Shown piece by piece: positions 46,409 through 56,209 of a DNA stretch of 64,000 nt. A model generated the notes under the pieces. It was not told where the DNA came from. It was given only the letters and a program-made list of their open reading frames with translations, and searched no databases. Source of the stretch: Acidimicrobiaceae bacterium (lineage in GTDB: Bacteria; Actinomycetota; Acidimicrobiia; Acidimicrobiales; Aldehydirespiratoraceae); contig VXWX01000015.1 of NCBI GenBank assembly GCA_009835735.1, forward strand, positions 20,521 through 84,520, in the 5' to 3' direction. A program made the position numbers and the translations under genes. Position 1 is the stretch's first letter, and every line of letters starts with the position of its first letter.

Positions 46409-47626
46409 ATGGCAGCCCAGATCTCCCCAGACAGCGTGTGGGTGCTCGGCGCCCACATGACCCGCTTCGCGCGTTACCCGGACCGGGACCTGATCGACCT
46501 GGCCTCCGAGAGCGCTCTGGGAGCGCTGGCCGACGGCGAGGTGACGGTGGCCGACATCGACGTCCTTGCCTGCGGAGCGCTGTTCCAGGCCTCGGGCGCC
46601 GTGGGGCAGCGGCTCCAGAAGCAGATCGGCCAGACCGGTGTGCCGGTCTACAACGTGGCCAACGCCTGCGCCACCGGGGCCACCGCCATCCGTACCGTGA
46701 TGATGGCCATCCGCGCCGGCGAGGCCGAGATCGGCCTGGCCGTGGGCGCCGAGCAGATGGGCAAGATGGGCCTGCTGGGCGGCGGCGCCACCAAGAAGGA
46801 GAAGAAGGTCTTCGAACCGTCGGGGCGCTACGGCGCGGTCACCGGCGTGGACGGCTATCTGGGCACCGAGACCATGCCCGGCGTGTTCGCCCAGGCCGGT
46901 ACGGCCTATGCCCACGACCATGACAGCGTGGGCTTCGAGCAGTTCGCCCGGGTGGCCTACAAGAACCACCTCCACTCGACTCTGAACCCGCTGGCCCAGT
47001 ACCAGAAGGAGTTCTCCATGGACGAGATCATGGAGTCTCCGATGATGAGCTACCCCAACACCTTGCTGATGTGCTGCCCGACCGGAGACGGCGCGGCCGC
47101 GCTGGTGCTGGTCTCGGGGGAGCGGCTGGCGTCGATGCCGTCCCACGTCCGGAAGCGGGCCGTGAAGGTGTCTGCGTCGGTTCTGACCTCGGACCCGTTC
47201 ACCGAGGACTGCCAGGTGCAGCCGGACGTGAACACGCTCACCCGCAACGCCGCCAACCAGGCCTACGAGACGGCCGGCGTCGGTCCCGAGGACCTCGACT
47301 TGGTGGAGCTCCACGACTGCTTCGCCACAGCCGAGCTGATCCACTACGACAACCTCAGCCTGTGCGAGCCCGGCGGCGCCGGGGAGTTCATCGACTCGGG
47401 CGGGCCGTTCCGCGACGGCACCACCCCGGTGAACGTCTCCGGCGGGTTGATCTCGAAGGGCCATCCCATCGGAGCCACCGGCGTGGCCAACGTCTACGAG
47501 ATCACCACCCACCTGAGGGGCGAGGCCGGCGACCGCCAGGTCGCGGGGGCCACCGTTGGCCTGGCCCACGTCATCGGCCTGGCCTCAGCCTGCGGAGTCC
47601 ACATCCTGGAGAAGGCCGCCGCCTGA
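46409..47626 (+). CDS. thiolase family protein
   Basis: NVANACATGATAIR; VELHDCFATAELI; GGLISKGHPIGATG. Confidence 0.93.
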   Translation: MAAQISPDSVWVLGAHMTRFARYPDRDLIDLASESALGALADGEVTVADIDVLACGALFQASGAVGQRLQKQIGQTGVPVYNVANACATGATAIRTVMMAIRAGEAEIGLAVGAEQMGKMGLLGGGATKKEKKVFEPSGRYGAVTGVDGYLGTETMPGVFAQAGTAYAHDHDSVGFEQFARVAYKNHLHSTLNPLAQYQKEFSMDEIMESPMMSYPNTLLMCCPTGDGAAALVLVSGERLASMPSHVRKRAVKVSASVLTSDPFTEDCQVQPDVNTLTRNAANQAYETAGVGPEDLDLVELHDCFATAELIHYDNLSLCEPGGAGEFIDSGGPFRDGTTPVNVSGGLISKGHPIGATGVANVYEITTHLRGEAGDRQVAGATVGLAHVIGLASACGVHILEKAAA

Positions 47627-47662
47627 GGCGCCAAGCACCCCAGCACCTCACTCGGAGGATTC

Positions 47663-50600
47663 GTGGGACGCCCGACCGAGTCCGCTGAGACCAGCGGGGA
47701 CACGGACCCGGCGCCCGGCACCGAACGCGGCAAGCGCAACGCAGAAGTCGACGTCGAGACGCTAGACCGCAGGATCGCCGCGCAGGAACGGGCGTTGCGG
47801 CTATCCCGCTGCCTCTCCGTGGATCTGGAAGTCGCCAAGAAGACCGGGCGCATCCACGCCTTCGCCGGGATACGACCCGACATTGATGAGAGCGTCGTCT
47901 TTCCCGGGCCGCGCCGCAATCTCGATCAAGCGCTGGCTGACCTAGATGAATTGGCCGAAGGGGCGGATTTCCTGCTCGGTCACAATCTGATCGACTTCGA
48001 CCATCCCCACCTGCAAGCCGCGAACTCCAACCTGCGTCTGCTGCACCTGCCAAGAGTGGACACACTTCGGCTCAATCCCCTCGCCTTTCCTCGCAATCCG
48101 TATCACCATCTGGTGAAGCACTACCAGGATGCGCAGCTCAAGCACGACCGCTTGAACGATCCGGAGCAGGACGCGCGGCTCGCCCTACGGGCATTCTCCA
48201 ACCAGCAGAAGGAACTGCTCAAGGCGGACTCAGACCTGATGGCCGCGTGGCACTGGCTCACCGGAGGGCTGGACGGACCGGGATTCGACCTGTTCTTCGA
48301 GAGTCTTCGCGGTTTGCCGAGGCCATCCGAGGCCGAGGCGCGCGAAGCGATTCACGAGCGTGTCAACGGAGCGGCTTGCCGTTCACACACCCGACACCTT
48401 GAGGCCGCGGCCGGCCGGCACGGTTGGGCCCTCGCTTACGCCCTGGCCTGGCTTTCCGTCTCAGGGGGCAACTCGGTGATGCCACCTTGGGTGCGGCACC
48501 AGTTTCCGGAGGCTGGACTGCTGGTCAGGCGATTACGTGACCGCGCCTGTAGAGATGAGGGCTGTGATTGGTGCCGAGAGCGCCACGACCCCCGCCGAGA
48601 ACTGAAGCGCTTCTTCGGCTTCGACAGCTTCAGGCCGACGCCCGCAGACCAAGACGGACGGTCCTATCAGGAGTCCATCGTCGAATCGTCCATGGAGGGA
48701 AGGCATATTCTCGGAATCCTTCCGACGGGTACCGGGAAGTCGCTTTGCTATCAGGTGCCTGCTCTGTCTCGATACGACAAGACAGGGGCCGTAACGGTGG
48801 TCATCTCGCCGCTGGTGGCCCTGATGGCCGACCAGGTTGCAGGACTCGAAGCACACGGGATCATCTCCTGCGTCACGATCAACGGCATGCTGTCGATGCC
48901 CGAGCGGGCCGACGCGCTTGAGAAGCTGAGACTGGGGGATGCTGCAATTGTGCTGGTCTCTCCTGAGCAGTTGCGCAGCGTGTCATTCCGTCGCGCCCTG
49001 GCGCAGCGCGAGGTCGGCGCCTGGGTGCTGGACGAGGCCCACTGCCTGTCGAAATGGGGGCACGACTTCCGCCCCGACTACCGCTACGTGGGTCGCTTCA
49101 TTCGCGAGCGGGCGGAGGACGGGTCGATTCCACCTGTGCTGTGCCTGACCGCGACGGCCAAGCCGGAGGTCAAGGAGGAGATCGTCGACCATTTCTGGCA
49201 GCAACTCGGCATCGAGATGCGGATCTTCGACGGTGGCAGTCGCCGCACAAACCTTGATTTCGTCGTGGTTGAGACGAGCGAAGCGAAGAAGCTCCATGAC
49301 ATCCACTCGATCTTGACCGAGCACCTACCGCCGGAGAGGGATGGCGGCGCAATCGTGTATTGCGCCACTCGGCGACGGACCGAGGAGGTGGCCGCGTTCC
49401 TCAACGAACTGGAGGTCGCAGCAGACCGCTTCCACGCCGGACTGCCGCCCGAGGAGAAGAAGACCATCCAACAGGCCTTCATCGGCGGCGAGCTTCGAGC
49501 GATAGCCGCCACGAACGCCTTCGGCATGGGCATCGACAAACCCGACGTGCGACTGGTGATTCACGCGGACATTCCGTCCTCGCTGGAGAACTACCTCCAG
49601 GAGGCAGGCCGCGCCGGCCGTGATCAGCACCACGCTCACTGCGTCCTGCTGTACACCAAGGACGATGTGGAGCGGCAGTTCGGCATGTCGGCTCGCTCCA
49701 GGCTCACGCGGCGCGAGATCCACGGGGTTCTGCGTGCGCTGCGCCGGATGGGACGGCGGAACCGGAGCGACGAGGTGATCGCGAGCACAGGAGAGATCCT
49801 CGCGGAGGACGAAGACAGGGACTTCAGACGGGACTCCACCACAGACGACACGCGGGCGCGCACCGCGCTCGCCTGGCTGGAGGAGTCGGAACTGCTGACC
49901 CGCGAAGAGAATCGGGTACAGGTCTTCCCGTCGTCGTTGCGTGTGCATTCCGTCGAGGAAGCGCAGAAAAAGCTCGCCAGCAGGGGCATTGCAGACAGCC
50001 GCCGCGGGCATTTGCTCGCCATCGTGGAAGCGCTGATCGACGCCGATCCCGATGAGGGAATTTCGACCGACATGCTGATGGCAGCATCCGGCCTCAACTC
50101 CGAGCAGGTGCGAGGTGCGCTCTACGACCTAGAGAAGTACGGAGTCGCCAGCAATGACACCGTGCTGACCGCCTTCGTCCACGTCGGTGTGCGGCATCCG
50201 TCGCGGCAACGGTTCACTGAGGCGGCCGCTGTGGAGGAGGAACTTCTGGACCTCATGCGGGAGGCGGCACCCGATTTGGGCGTCGGAGACACCACGTCGC
50301 TGAACTTGCGCGTCGCTGCGCAGCGGCTCAAGGACGCAGATTGCGGCCATGCCCGACCTGAACACGTGACCCGAACCATTCGCGGCATCGCGGGCGACGG
50401 ACGGAGCGAAGGCTCCGGCGGCAGCCTCACCGTGCGCAAACAGGATGCCGAAAGCGTCCGGGTGACGCTGAAGCGTGAATGGCCGTCTCTGGTGTCGATC
50501 GCCCAACGTCGGCGCGACGGTGCAGAGCGGCTGCTGGAACACTTCCTGTCGTGTTTATCGCGGGGTAAGCGCGGTAACGACCTCCTGGTCGAGACCACGC

Positions 50601-52876
50601 TCGGGAAGCTGGTACAGGCAATCGAGGGCGATCCCGTCCTACAGGAGAGCAGGGATCCCCGCAAGCTCGTGGACCGCGCCCTGATGTGGCTGCACGAGCA
50701 GGAAGTCATCCGGCTCAACAGGGGCCTCACGGTGTTCCGGCCGGCCATGACCATCCATCTGGCACAGGAACGGCGCGGCTTCGCGCAAACCGACTATCAG
50801 TCGCTTCAGCTCCACTACGACGGGACGGTCCGGCAGATCCACATCATGGCCGAGTTCGCGCAGCAGGGTCTCGCGTCCATGGCCGATGCGGTGCGCCTGT
50901 CCCTCGACTACTTCGCTCTGGGGGAGACCGAGTTCTTGCGCCGCTGGCTCCCCGACCGCGAGCGAGAACTCTCGCGCCAAACGACGCTGGAGTCATGGCG
51001 CGACATCGTTGAGAGCCTAAGAAACCCCTCTCAGCGGCGGCTTGTCGCCGACGACCGCGAGAACACGAACATGCTGGTGCTGGCCGGGCCGGGGTCGGGC
51101 AAGACCCGGGTACTGGTACACCGGATCGCATACCTCATACGCGCCAAGCGCGAGGATCCCCGAGGCATCCTGGCCCTTGCTTACAACCGCCACGCGGCCG
51201 TCGAGATCCGTCGCAGGCTTGCTGAACTGATCGGGGACGACTCCCGAGGCGTAATGGTCCTCACCTGTCATGCGCTAGCGATGCGGCTCGTGGGCGCAAG
51301 CTTCTCGGAGCGGGCGGACCGGCCCGACAGTGAGAACTTCCAAGAAGTGCTCAAGGAGGCTGCCGCATTGCTGCGCGGCGAGGGGCTGGAACCCGAGGAG
51401 GCTGAGGAGTCGCGGTCTCGCCTGCTGGCCGGATTCCGGTGGATACTCGTGGACGAGTACCAGGATGTCGGCACGGAGGAGTACGCCCTCATTTCCGCGG
51501 TGGCGGGCCGGACTCTGTCGGACGCGGATGCCAAGCTCACCCTCTTCGCGGTGGGGGACGACGACCAGAACATCTATGCGTTCAAGGGATCGTCGGTGCG
51601 GTTCATCCGCAGCTTCGAGCAGGACTACCGCGCCAAGCCCTCCTTCCTGATCGACAACTACCGATCCACCCACCACATCATCGAGGCGGCGAATGCCGTT
51701 ATCGAGCCGGCTCAGGATCGCATGAAGGTCGACAATGAGATCCGTATCGACAGGGCGCGTGCCAAGGACCCACCGGGCGGTCCATGGGGCGAGTGCGACA
51801 CGGTTGGCCGGGGGAGAGTTCAGATCCTGCCTGCCGGGCGTGACGCGATCTCCCAGGCACAGGCCGCGATGGATGAACTGCGGCGGCTAGCGAGTCTCGC
51901 GTCGGACTGGGATTGGTCGAGATGCGCGGTCATCGCCAAGGAATGGGCCTATCTCGAGCCTGTGCGCAGCCTCTGTGAGCTTGAGGGCATACCAGTGCAG
52001 ATGGCGAACGAGGATCTGCCGAGTGTCTGGCATCTCCGCGAGACGCAGGCCCTAGTGGGTTGGCTCCGCCGGCGTGATGTGGGTCTGGTTGGGAACACGG
52101 ATGTGCGCGCGTGGCTGTGTGAACAGACCGCTGGTCCATGGATCGAACTCCTGTCGGAAGCAGTGAAGGAGCACGAGGTCGAGGCCGGCGGGGGCATCGC
52201 GCCGGTCGACTCCTTCATCGAATGGCTGGCCGAGTGGGGACGCGATGTGCGTCAGCGCCAACGAGGGTTGCTGCTATTGACCGCCCACCGCGCCAAGGGC
52301 CTGGAGTTCGACCATGTTGTTGTTCTCGACGGGCGCTGGGATCGCGTAGGGCACAACGAGGATCCCGACGCTCCTCGCCGCCTGTACTACGTCTCGATGA
52401 CCCGAGCCCGCCAGACTCTCGCCCTCGGGCGCCTCGCAGGATCGCACCCGATTCAAGACGCGTTGTCGGACAGTGCCGCGGTTCTCCGGCGAGAACCCGT
52501 GACTTTCTCGCCAACAGCGCCGGAGCTGTCCCGCCGCTATCGCCAGCTCAGCCTGAGGGACGTGTACCTGAGCTTCGCTGGACGAAAGCCTCGCAGCGAT
52601 CGTGTGCATCGCGCCATCACTGCGTTGGCAACGGGTGATCGGCTGCGGGTGCGACGACAGTCGAACAGGTGGGAGCTACTGGACGGCGCGGGGGTCACAG
52701 TGGGAACTCTCGCTCGCAGCTTCGAGCCTCCGGCCAACACGCGCTGCGTCGACGCGAGCGTCACGGCAGTCGTCTCTTGGAAGCGCAGTCACTCGGACCC
52801 GCAGTACCAGCAGCAACTCAAGTGCGATCAGTGGGAAGTCGTGGTGCCCGAACTGATCTTCGAGCCCACCTCGTAG
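47663..52876 (+). CDS. fused DEDD exonuclease-like / RecQ helicase / UvrD-like helicase, 1737 aa
   Basis: N-term VDLE...GHNLIDFDHPHL...HDRLNDPEQDA; RecQ LPTGTGKSLCYQVPAL, DEAHC, ATNAFGMGIDKPDVR, QEAGRAGRD; UvrD GPGSGKTRVLVHRI, VDEYQDV, VGDDDQNIYAFKG, TAHRAKGLEFDHVV; SD GGAGG upstream of GTG. Confidence 0.92.
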   Translation: MGRPTESAETSGDTDPAPGTERGKRNAEVDVETLDRRIAAQERALRLSRCLSVDLEVAKKTGRIHAFAGIRPDIDESVVFPGPRRNLDQALADLDELAEGADFLLGHNLIDFDHPHLQAANSNLRLLHLPRVDTLRLNPLAFPRNPYHHLVKHYQDAQLKHDRLNDPEQDARLALRAFSNQQKELLKADSDLMAAWHWLTGGLDGPGFDLFFESLRGLPRPSEAEAREAIHERVNGAACRSHTRHLEAAAGRHGWALAYALAWLSVSGGNSVMPPWVRHQFPEAGLLVRRLRDRACRDEGCDWCRERHDPRRELKRFFGFDSFRPTPADQDGRSYQESIVESSMEGRHILGILPTGTGKSLCYQVPALSRYDKTGAVTVVISPLVALMADQVAGLEAHGIISCVTINGMLSMPERADALEKLRLGDAAIVLVSPEQLRSVSFRRALAQREVGAWVLDEAHCLSKWGHDFRPDYRYVGRFIRERAEDGSIPPVLCLTATAKPEVKEEIVDHFWQQLGIEMRIFDGGSRRTNLDFVVVETSEAKKLHDIHSILTEHLPPERDGGAIVYCATRRRTEEVAAFLNELEVAADRFHAGLPPEEKKTIQQAFIGGELRAIAATNAFGMGIDKPDVRLVIHADIPSSLENYLQEAGRAGRDQHHAHCVLLYTKDDVERQFGMSARSRLTRREIHGVLRALRRMGRRNRSDEVIASTGEILAEDEDRDFRRDSTTDDTRARTALAWLEESELLTREENRVQVFPSSLRVHSVEEAQKKLASRGIADSRRGHLLAIVEALIDADPDEGISTDMLMAASGLNSEQVRGALYDLEKYGVASNDTVLTAFVHVGVRHPSRQRFTEAAAVEEELLDLMREAAPDLGVGDTTSLNLRVAAQRLKDADCGHARPEHVTRTIRGIAGDGRSEGSGGSLTVRKQDAESVRVTLKREWPSLVSIAQRRRDGAERLLEHFLSCLSRGKRGNDLLVETTLGKLVQAIEGDPVLQESRDPRKLVDRALMWLHEQEVIRLNRGLTVFRPAMTIHLAQERRGFAQTDYQSLQLHYDGTVRQIHIMAEFAQQGLASMADAVRLSLDYFALGETEFLRRWLPDRERELSRQTTLESWRDIVESLRNPSQRRLVADDRENTNMLVLAGPGSGKTRVLVHRIAYLIRAKREDPRGILALAYNRHAAVEIRRRLAELIGDDSRGVMVLTCHALAMRLVGASFSERADRPDSENFQEVLKEAAALLRGEGLEPEEAEESRSRLLAGFRWILVDEYQDVGTEEYALISAVAGRTLSDADAKLTLFAVGDDDQNIYAFKGSSVRFIRSFEQDYRAKPSFLIDNYRSTHHIIEAANAVIEPAQDRMKVDNEIRIDRARAKDPPGGPWGECDTVGRGRVQILPAGRDAISQAQAAMDELRRLASLASDWDWSRCAVIAKEWAYLEPVRSLCELEGIPVQMANEDLPSVWHLRETQALVGWLRRRDVGLVGNTDVRAWLCEQTAGPWIELLSEAVKEHEVEAGGGIAPVDSFIEWLAEWGRDVRQRQRGLLLLTAHRAKGLEFDHVVVLDGRWDRVGHNEDPDAPRRLYYVSMTRARQTLALGRLAGSHPIQDALSDSAAVLRREPVTFSPTAPELSRRYRQLSLRDVYLSFAGRKPRSDRVHRAITALATGDRLRVRRQSNRWELLDGAGVTVGTLARSFEPPANTRCVDASVTAVVSWKRSHSDPQYQQQLKCDQWEVVVPELIFEPTS

Positions 52877-52878
52877 AG

Positions 52879-52899
52879 CGTGCAACGAGGGACTGCACG
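52879..52899. terminator. short hairpin after fusion helicase
   Basis: CGTGCA-N9-TGCACG immediately after stop codon. Confidence 0.35.
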
Positions 52900-52962
52900 T
52901 TGGTTGGCCCCGGACTAGTAGACGTCGCAGCACTAGCAGTGCGGGATCCGTAGGATCAGACG

Positions 52963-53328
52963 GTGGCTGTCGTAGCGATCGACCATGTGCAGTTGGCGAT
53001 GCCCGAGGGCGGCGAGGCGGCTGCGCAGGAGTTCTACGAGGGCCTGTTGGGTCTCACACGGGTTCCCAAGCCTCCCCATCTGGAGCGGCGCGGCGGCTGC
53101 TGGTTCGAGAATGACCGCGTCAAGGTCCACCTCGGTGTGGATGCCGACTTCCGGTCGGCCCGGAAAGCCCATCCCGCTTTCGTGGTGGACGGTTTGGATC
53201 GCCTGGTTGCGCGTCTGCGGGCGGCCGGCGTCACGGTCCGCGATGACGAGACGCTGGAGACACATCACAGGGCGTATGCCGATGATCCGTTCGGCAACCG
53301 TATCGAGTTGCTCGAGTCCGTCGAATAG
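52963..53328 (+). CDS. VOC-family (glyoxalase-like) protein
   Basis: IDHVQLAMPEGGEAAAQEFYEGLLGL; DDPFGNRIELLE. Confidence 0.88.
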   Translation: MAVVAIDHVQLAMPEGGEAAAQEFYEGLLGLTRVPKPPHLERRGGCWFENDRVKVHLGVDADFRSARKAHPAFVVDGLDRLVARLRAAGVTVRDDETLETHHRAYADDPFGNRIELLESVE

Positions 53329-53432
53329 CCGAGGCCCAACCGGCCACCACGACCGGCACTGGCCGGCCAGCGACCGCGGAGTCTTGGTGAGGATTTCATA
53401 TAAAAATATCGAAAAACACATGAAAATAGGGG

Positions 53433-54734
53433 ATGGATGTCACAACCCTATGGGATGCTGTCCTCATGTTGATCGAAGCCGCTCGACGGGCCCAGGCCGC
53501 CGCCAAGGAGATGCTGGCGCTGGTGAACGCCGGTGAGGCTTCGTGCTCGGAGATGCTCGAGATGCTGGCAGTGTCGAAGTCGACGATGACGATCATGACG
53601 GCGGCTCAAGTCACGGCCGCGGCATCGGTAGCGGGCCGCGAGCGTCACGGCGACGGCGGAGCCGAAGTCCTGGCCAGTTCGGCTGGGCTGTCGCGGCGGG
53701 AGGCCCGCAGCCAAGTCAAGACGGCTGAGGTGCTGCAGGAGGCGCCAGCGGTGCTGGAGGCGGTTGAATCAGGACAGGTATCTCCCGCCAACGCCAGACG
53801 GCTGGCCGAAGCCTCCGAGAAGACCAGCGCCGGAGCCGTCGAGGGCGACAAGGATCTCTTGGCCAAGGCCGCTTCGATGCGTCCCGAGCAGTTTGCCAGG
53901 GAAGCTCGCCGCTGGGTAGTTGATCGCGAGGGAGACAGCGGCGAGTCAGAGCATCGCCGCTTGCGGGCCCGGCGCCGCGTTCGAGTCTGGGATGGCGACG
54001 ACGGGATGGTTCATCTTCACGGCGAGTTCGATCCGGCGACGGGCAAGCGCATCGTCAACCGGCTGCGGGCCGAGGCCGGCCGTATGTACAACGCCGACAA
54101 GAAAATGGCCGCGGTCAACGGGACCGATCGCCGCACGTTCCCTCAGTGCATGGCCGACACCCTCGACGGTTTCACGACCGGCAGCGCAGGAGACGGAGCG
54201 GGCAGCACCAAGCCCTTCGCGGACATCTGCCTGGTCGCCCATGTCGACGGCGACACCGGCAAGCTCATCGCCGAACTGCCAGACGGCAACCGGCTACCTC
54301 CGGCCGTGCTGGAAGAGCTCGCGTGCAACGCCAAGCTCACCGGCGTCGTCTACGACCGCAAGGGGAAGCCGATCTGGCGCGCTGAGTCCTGCCGTACAGC
54401 CACCGAGGCCCAACGACAGGTCCTCCTAGCCCGCTACGGCGGCTGCTTCCACTGCGCGGCCCACCCCGCGCTGTGCCAGATCCACCACATCAGACCGGTA
54501 TCGCAAGGCGGGTCCACCAAGATCGAGAACATGGTCCCTGTCTGCTGGGACTGTCACCAGAAGATCCACCACCACCGTTGGCAGATTCGCACCACCAACG
54601 GAGTGCATACGCTGCACCCACCCGGGCAACTTCAATATGGACCGGCGCACACCCCCGAAGAACCCGTTCTGCACCTGCCGGGTATCAGCGTCGACAACCC
54701 CGTCCAACAGCTGGTTGGCGCAGCCTCAACGTAG
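53433..54734 (+). CDS. DUF222/13E12-repeat HNH endonuclease
   Basis: GEFDPATGKRIVNRL; CFHCAAHPALCQIHHIRPVSQGGSTKIENMVPVCWDCHQKIHH. Confidence 0.88.
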   Translation: MDVTTLWDAVLMLIEAARRAQAAAKEMLALVNAGEASCSEMLEMLAVSKSTMTIMTAAQVTAAASVAGRERHGDGGAEVLASSAGLSRREARSQVKTAEVLQEAPAVLEAVESGQVSPANARRLAEASEKTSAGAVEGDKDLLAKAASMRPEQFAREARRWVVDREGDSGESEHRRLRARRRVRVWDGDDGMVHLHGEFDPATGKRIVNRLRAEAGRMYNADKKMAAVNGTDRRTFPQCMADTLDGFTTGSAGDGAGSTKPFADICLVAHVDGDTGKLIAELPDGNRLPPAVLEELACNAKLTGVVYDRKGKPIWRAESCRTATEAQRQVLLARYGGCFHCAAHPALCQIHHIRPVSQGGSTKIENMVPVCWDCHQKIHHHRWQIRTTNGVHTLHPPGQLQYGPAHTPEEPVLHLPGISVDNPVQQLVGAAST

Positions 54735-55565
54735 AACATGGCTGAGATCGGGATCAGGGCGCTGAAGCCTTACCCAGATCCATCCCTCTCGCCTAGCCTG
54801 CTCCGACGCCTCGTTGGAGGGACGCAGGACGTCGCCAGCCGCGAAGTCGAATCCCGCGACGACGCAGAGCACAGCGTCCAGGAGGTTGTCATTCTCGCCC
54901 AACTCCTTCTCGTGTGGACCTAGGTCAACAATGCGGGCGAGCTTGCTTACCAGATCTCTTCGATTCACTGGCGCTTCAACGCCGGTCTTGTAGCCCATCG
55001 TCGGTAGGCCACGTCCCGCCAGGGTTGCCGCCGGATACACCTCGATGGCTTCGACGCCGGAGACGCGGCCAGGAGTCCATGACAAGGGCACCCGAAGCCC
55101 GGTGCGTTCTCGCACCTGATCGAGGAACCACAGTGCATGATGGGCCGTTCTCGCAATCTTGTCCGCCCCGACCTCCATTGGGTTCTGCTTCAGCGCTAGC
55201 TTTTTCTTGACCACGTCATCGGTTAGCCGGTGGAACATCTCGTCAGCGTGGATTCGAAGAACTGCTCCCGCATGATGATTCGAGAGCTCCTTCCAAAGGC
55301 CTTGCGGCCAGCCCAGAGGCGCGTCGAGTGCGATCAAGGTTGAGGCGCCCTCGGCGTTGCCAATCAGGGTGACCGCATAGTTCACGATGTCGTCCCATTG
55401 CATTGCCTTTCCTAACAAAGCGCTCTCGACGCGAGGTCCGTCATGGTCGATAACGCCGAGCGCGATCCCCACCTTCTTGGGATCTTTCGAGAAGTCGATA
55501 CCGATGACTGTGAGAGCGTCGTTGGTCTGTTCGGTGGTCATGGCGCGAGTCGGCCGGGCACTCAT
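54726..55565 (-). CDS. DUF429-like protein (putative RNase H-fold nuclease)
   Basis: VIGIDFSKDPKKVGIALG; ALDAPLGWPQGLW; EAIEVYPAATL; DNLLDAVLCV. Confidence 0.75.
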   Translation of the reverse strand: MSARPTRAMTTEQTNDALTVIGIDFSKDPKKVGIALGVIDHDGPRVESALLGKAMQWDDIVNYAVTLIGNAEGASTLIALDAPLGWPQGLWKELSNHHAGAVLRIHADEMFHRLTDDVVKKKLALKQNPMEVGADKIARTAHHALWFLDQVRERTGLRVPLSWTPGRVSGVEAIEVYPAATLAGRGLPTMGYKTGVEAPVNRRDLVSKLARIVDLGPHEKELGENDNLLDAVLCVVAGFDFAAGDVLRPSNEASEQARREGWIWVRLQRPDPDLSHVLR

Positions 55566-56170
55566 GGCGTGCGCCAGTGGGAGCGGTGGAGAATCTCGCT
55601 GAGGTCTGGGCGGGGCCGGGCGGCTGAGCGGCTGGGCCGGTCGTCTTCGGCGGGATGGCCGAGGGCGACGGTGCCCACGCCCCGCCGGTCGGGGGGCACC
55701 CCGAAGCAACGTCGCACGGCTTGTTCGTGCTCGAACATCCCGAAAAAGGACGCGCCCAGCCCCTGGTCCCGCGCCGCCAGCAGCATGGTCATGACCGCGG
55801 CCCCGCCGTCGACGAACCAGTAGGGCACCGGCCAGGACTTCGCGCTGGCGCCGAGACCGGTGTGGCTCTTGTCCGGTTCCCGGTAGCGGCGCAGGTACGC
55901 GCCCAGGTTGACCCACACCACCACCAGCACCGGCGCGGCCAGCAGACCCGGCCAGGCGAAGCCCTCCCGCCTCCCCGCCGGCAGCGTGGCATCCCAGTAG
56001 GCCGCAGTGGCGTCGCCCTCCAGCACCAGGAACTCCACCCCGGCGGTGTTGCCTGCGGTGGGTGACCGACGGGCCAGATCGCAGATCTCGTCAATCACGG
56101 CGGACGCCACCGGCTCGCGGGTGTAGGAGCGCACCATCCGACGCCGCCGGACTGCCTGCTCGAACTCCAT
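55562..56170 (-). CDS. nitroreductase family protein
   Basis: MEFEQAVRRRRMVRSYTREPV; RRSPTAGNTAG; GVGTVALGHPAEDDRP. Confidence 0.9.
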   Translation of the reverse strand: MEFEQAVRRRRMVRSYTREPVASAVIDEICDLARRSPTAGNTAGVEFLVLEGDATAAYWDATLPAGRREGFAWPGLLAAPVLVVVWVNLGAYLRRYREPDKSHTGLGASAKSWPVPYWFVDGGAAVMTMLLAARDQGLGASFFGMFEHEQAVRRCFGVPPDRRGVGTVALGHPAEDDRPSRSAARPRPDLSEILHRSHWRTP

Positions 56171-56209
56171 GCCGGCTCCGCCCCCTCGGCTCGGGGCGCG
56201 ACCGCCTCG

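Noticed and set aside
45659-47569. 636-aa minus-strand ORF
   Set aside because: Antisense to DUF255, Zn-ribbon and thiolase genes.
52930-52942. Second mini-hairpin GCACT-AGC-AGTGC upstream of the VOC gene
   Set aside because: 5-bp stem is too short to separate from chance in this composition.
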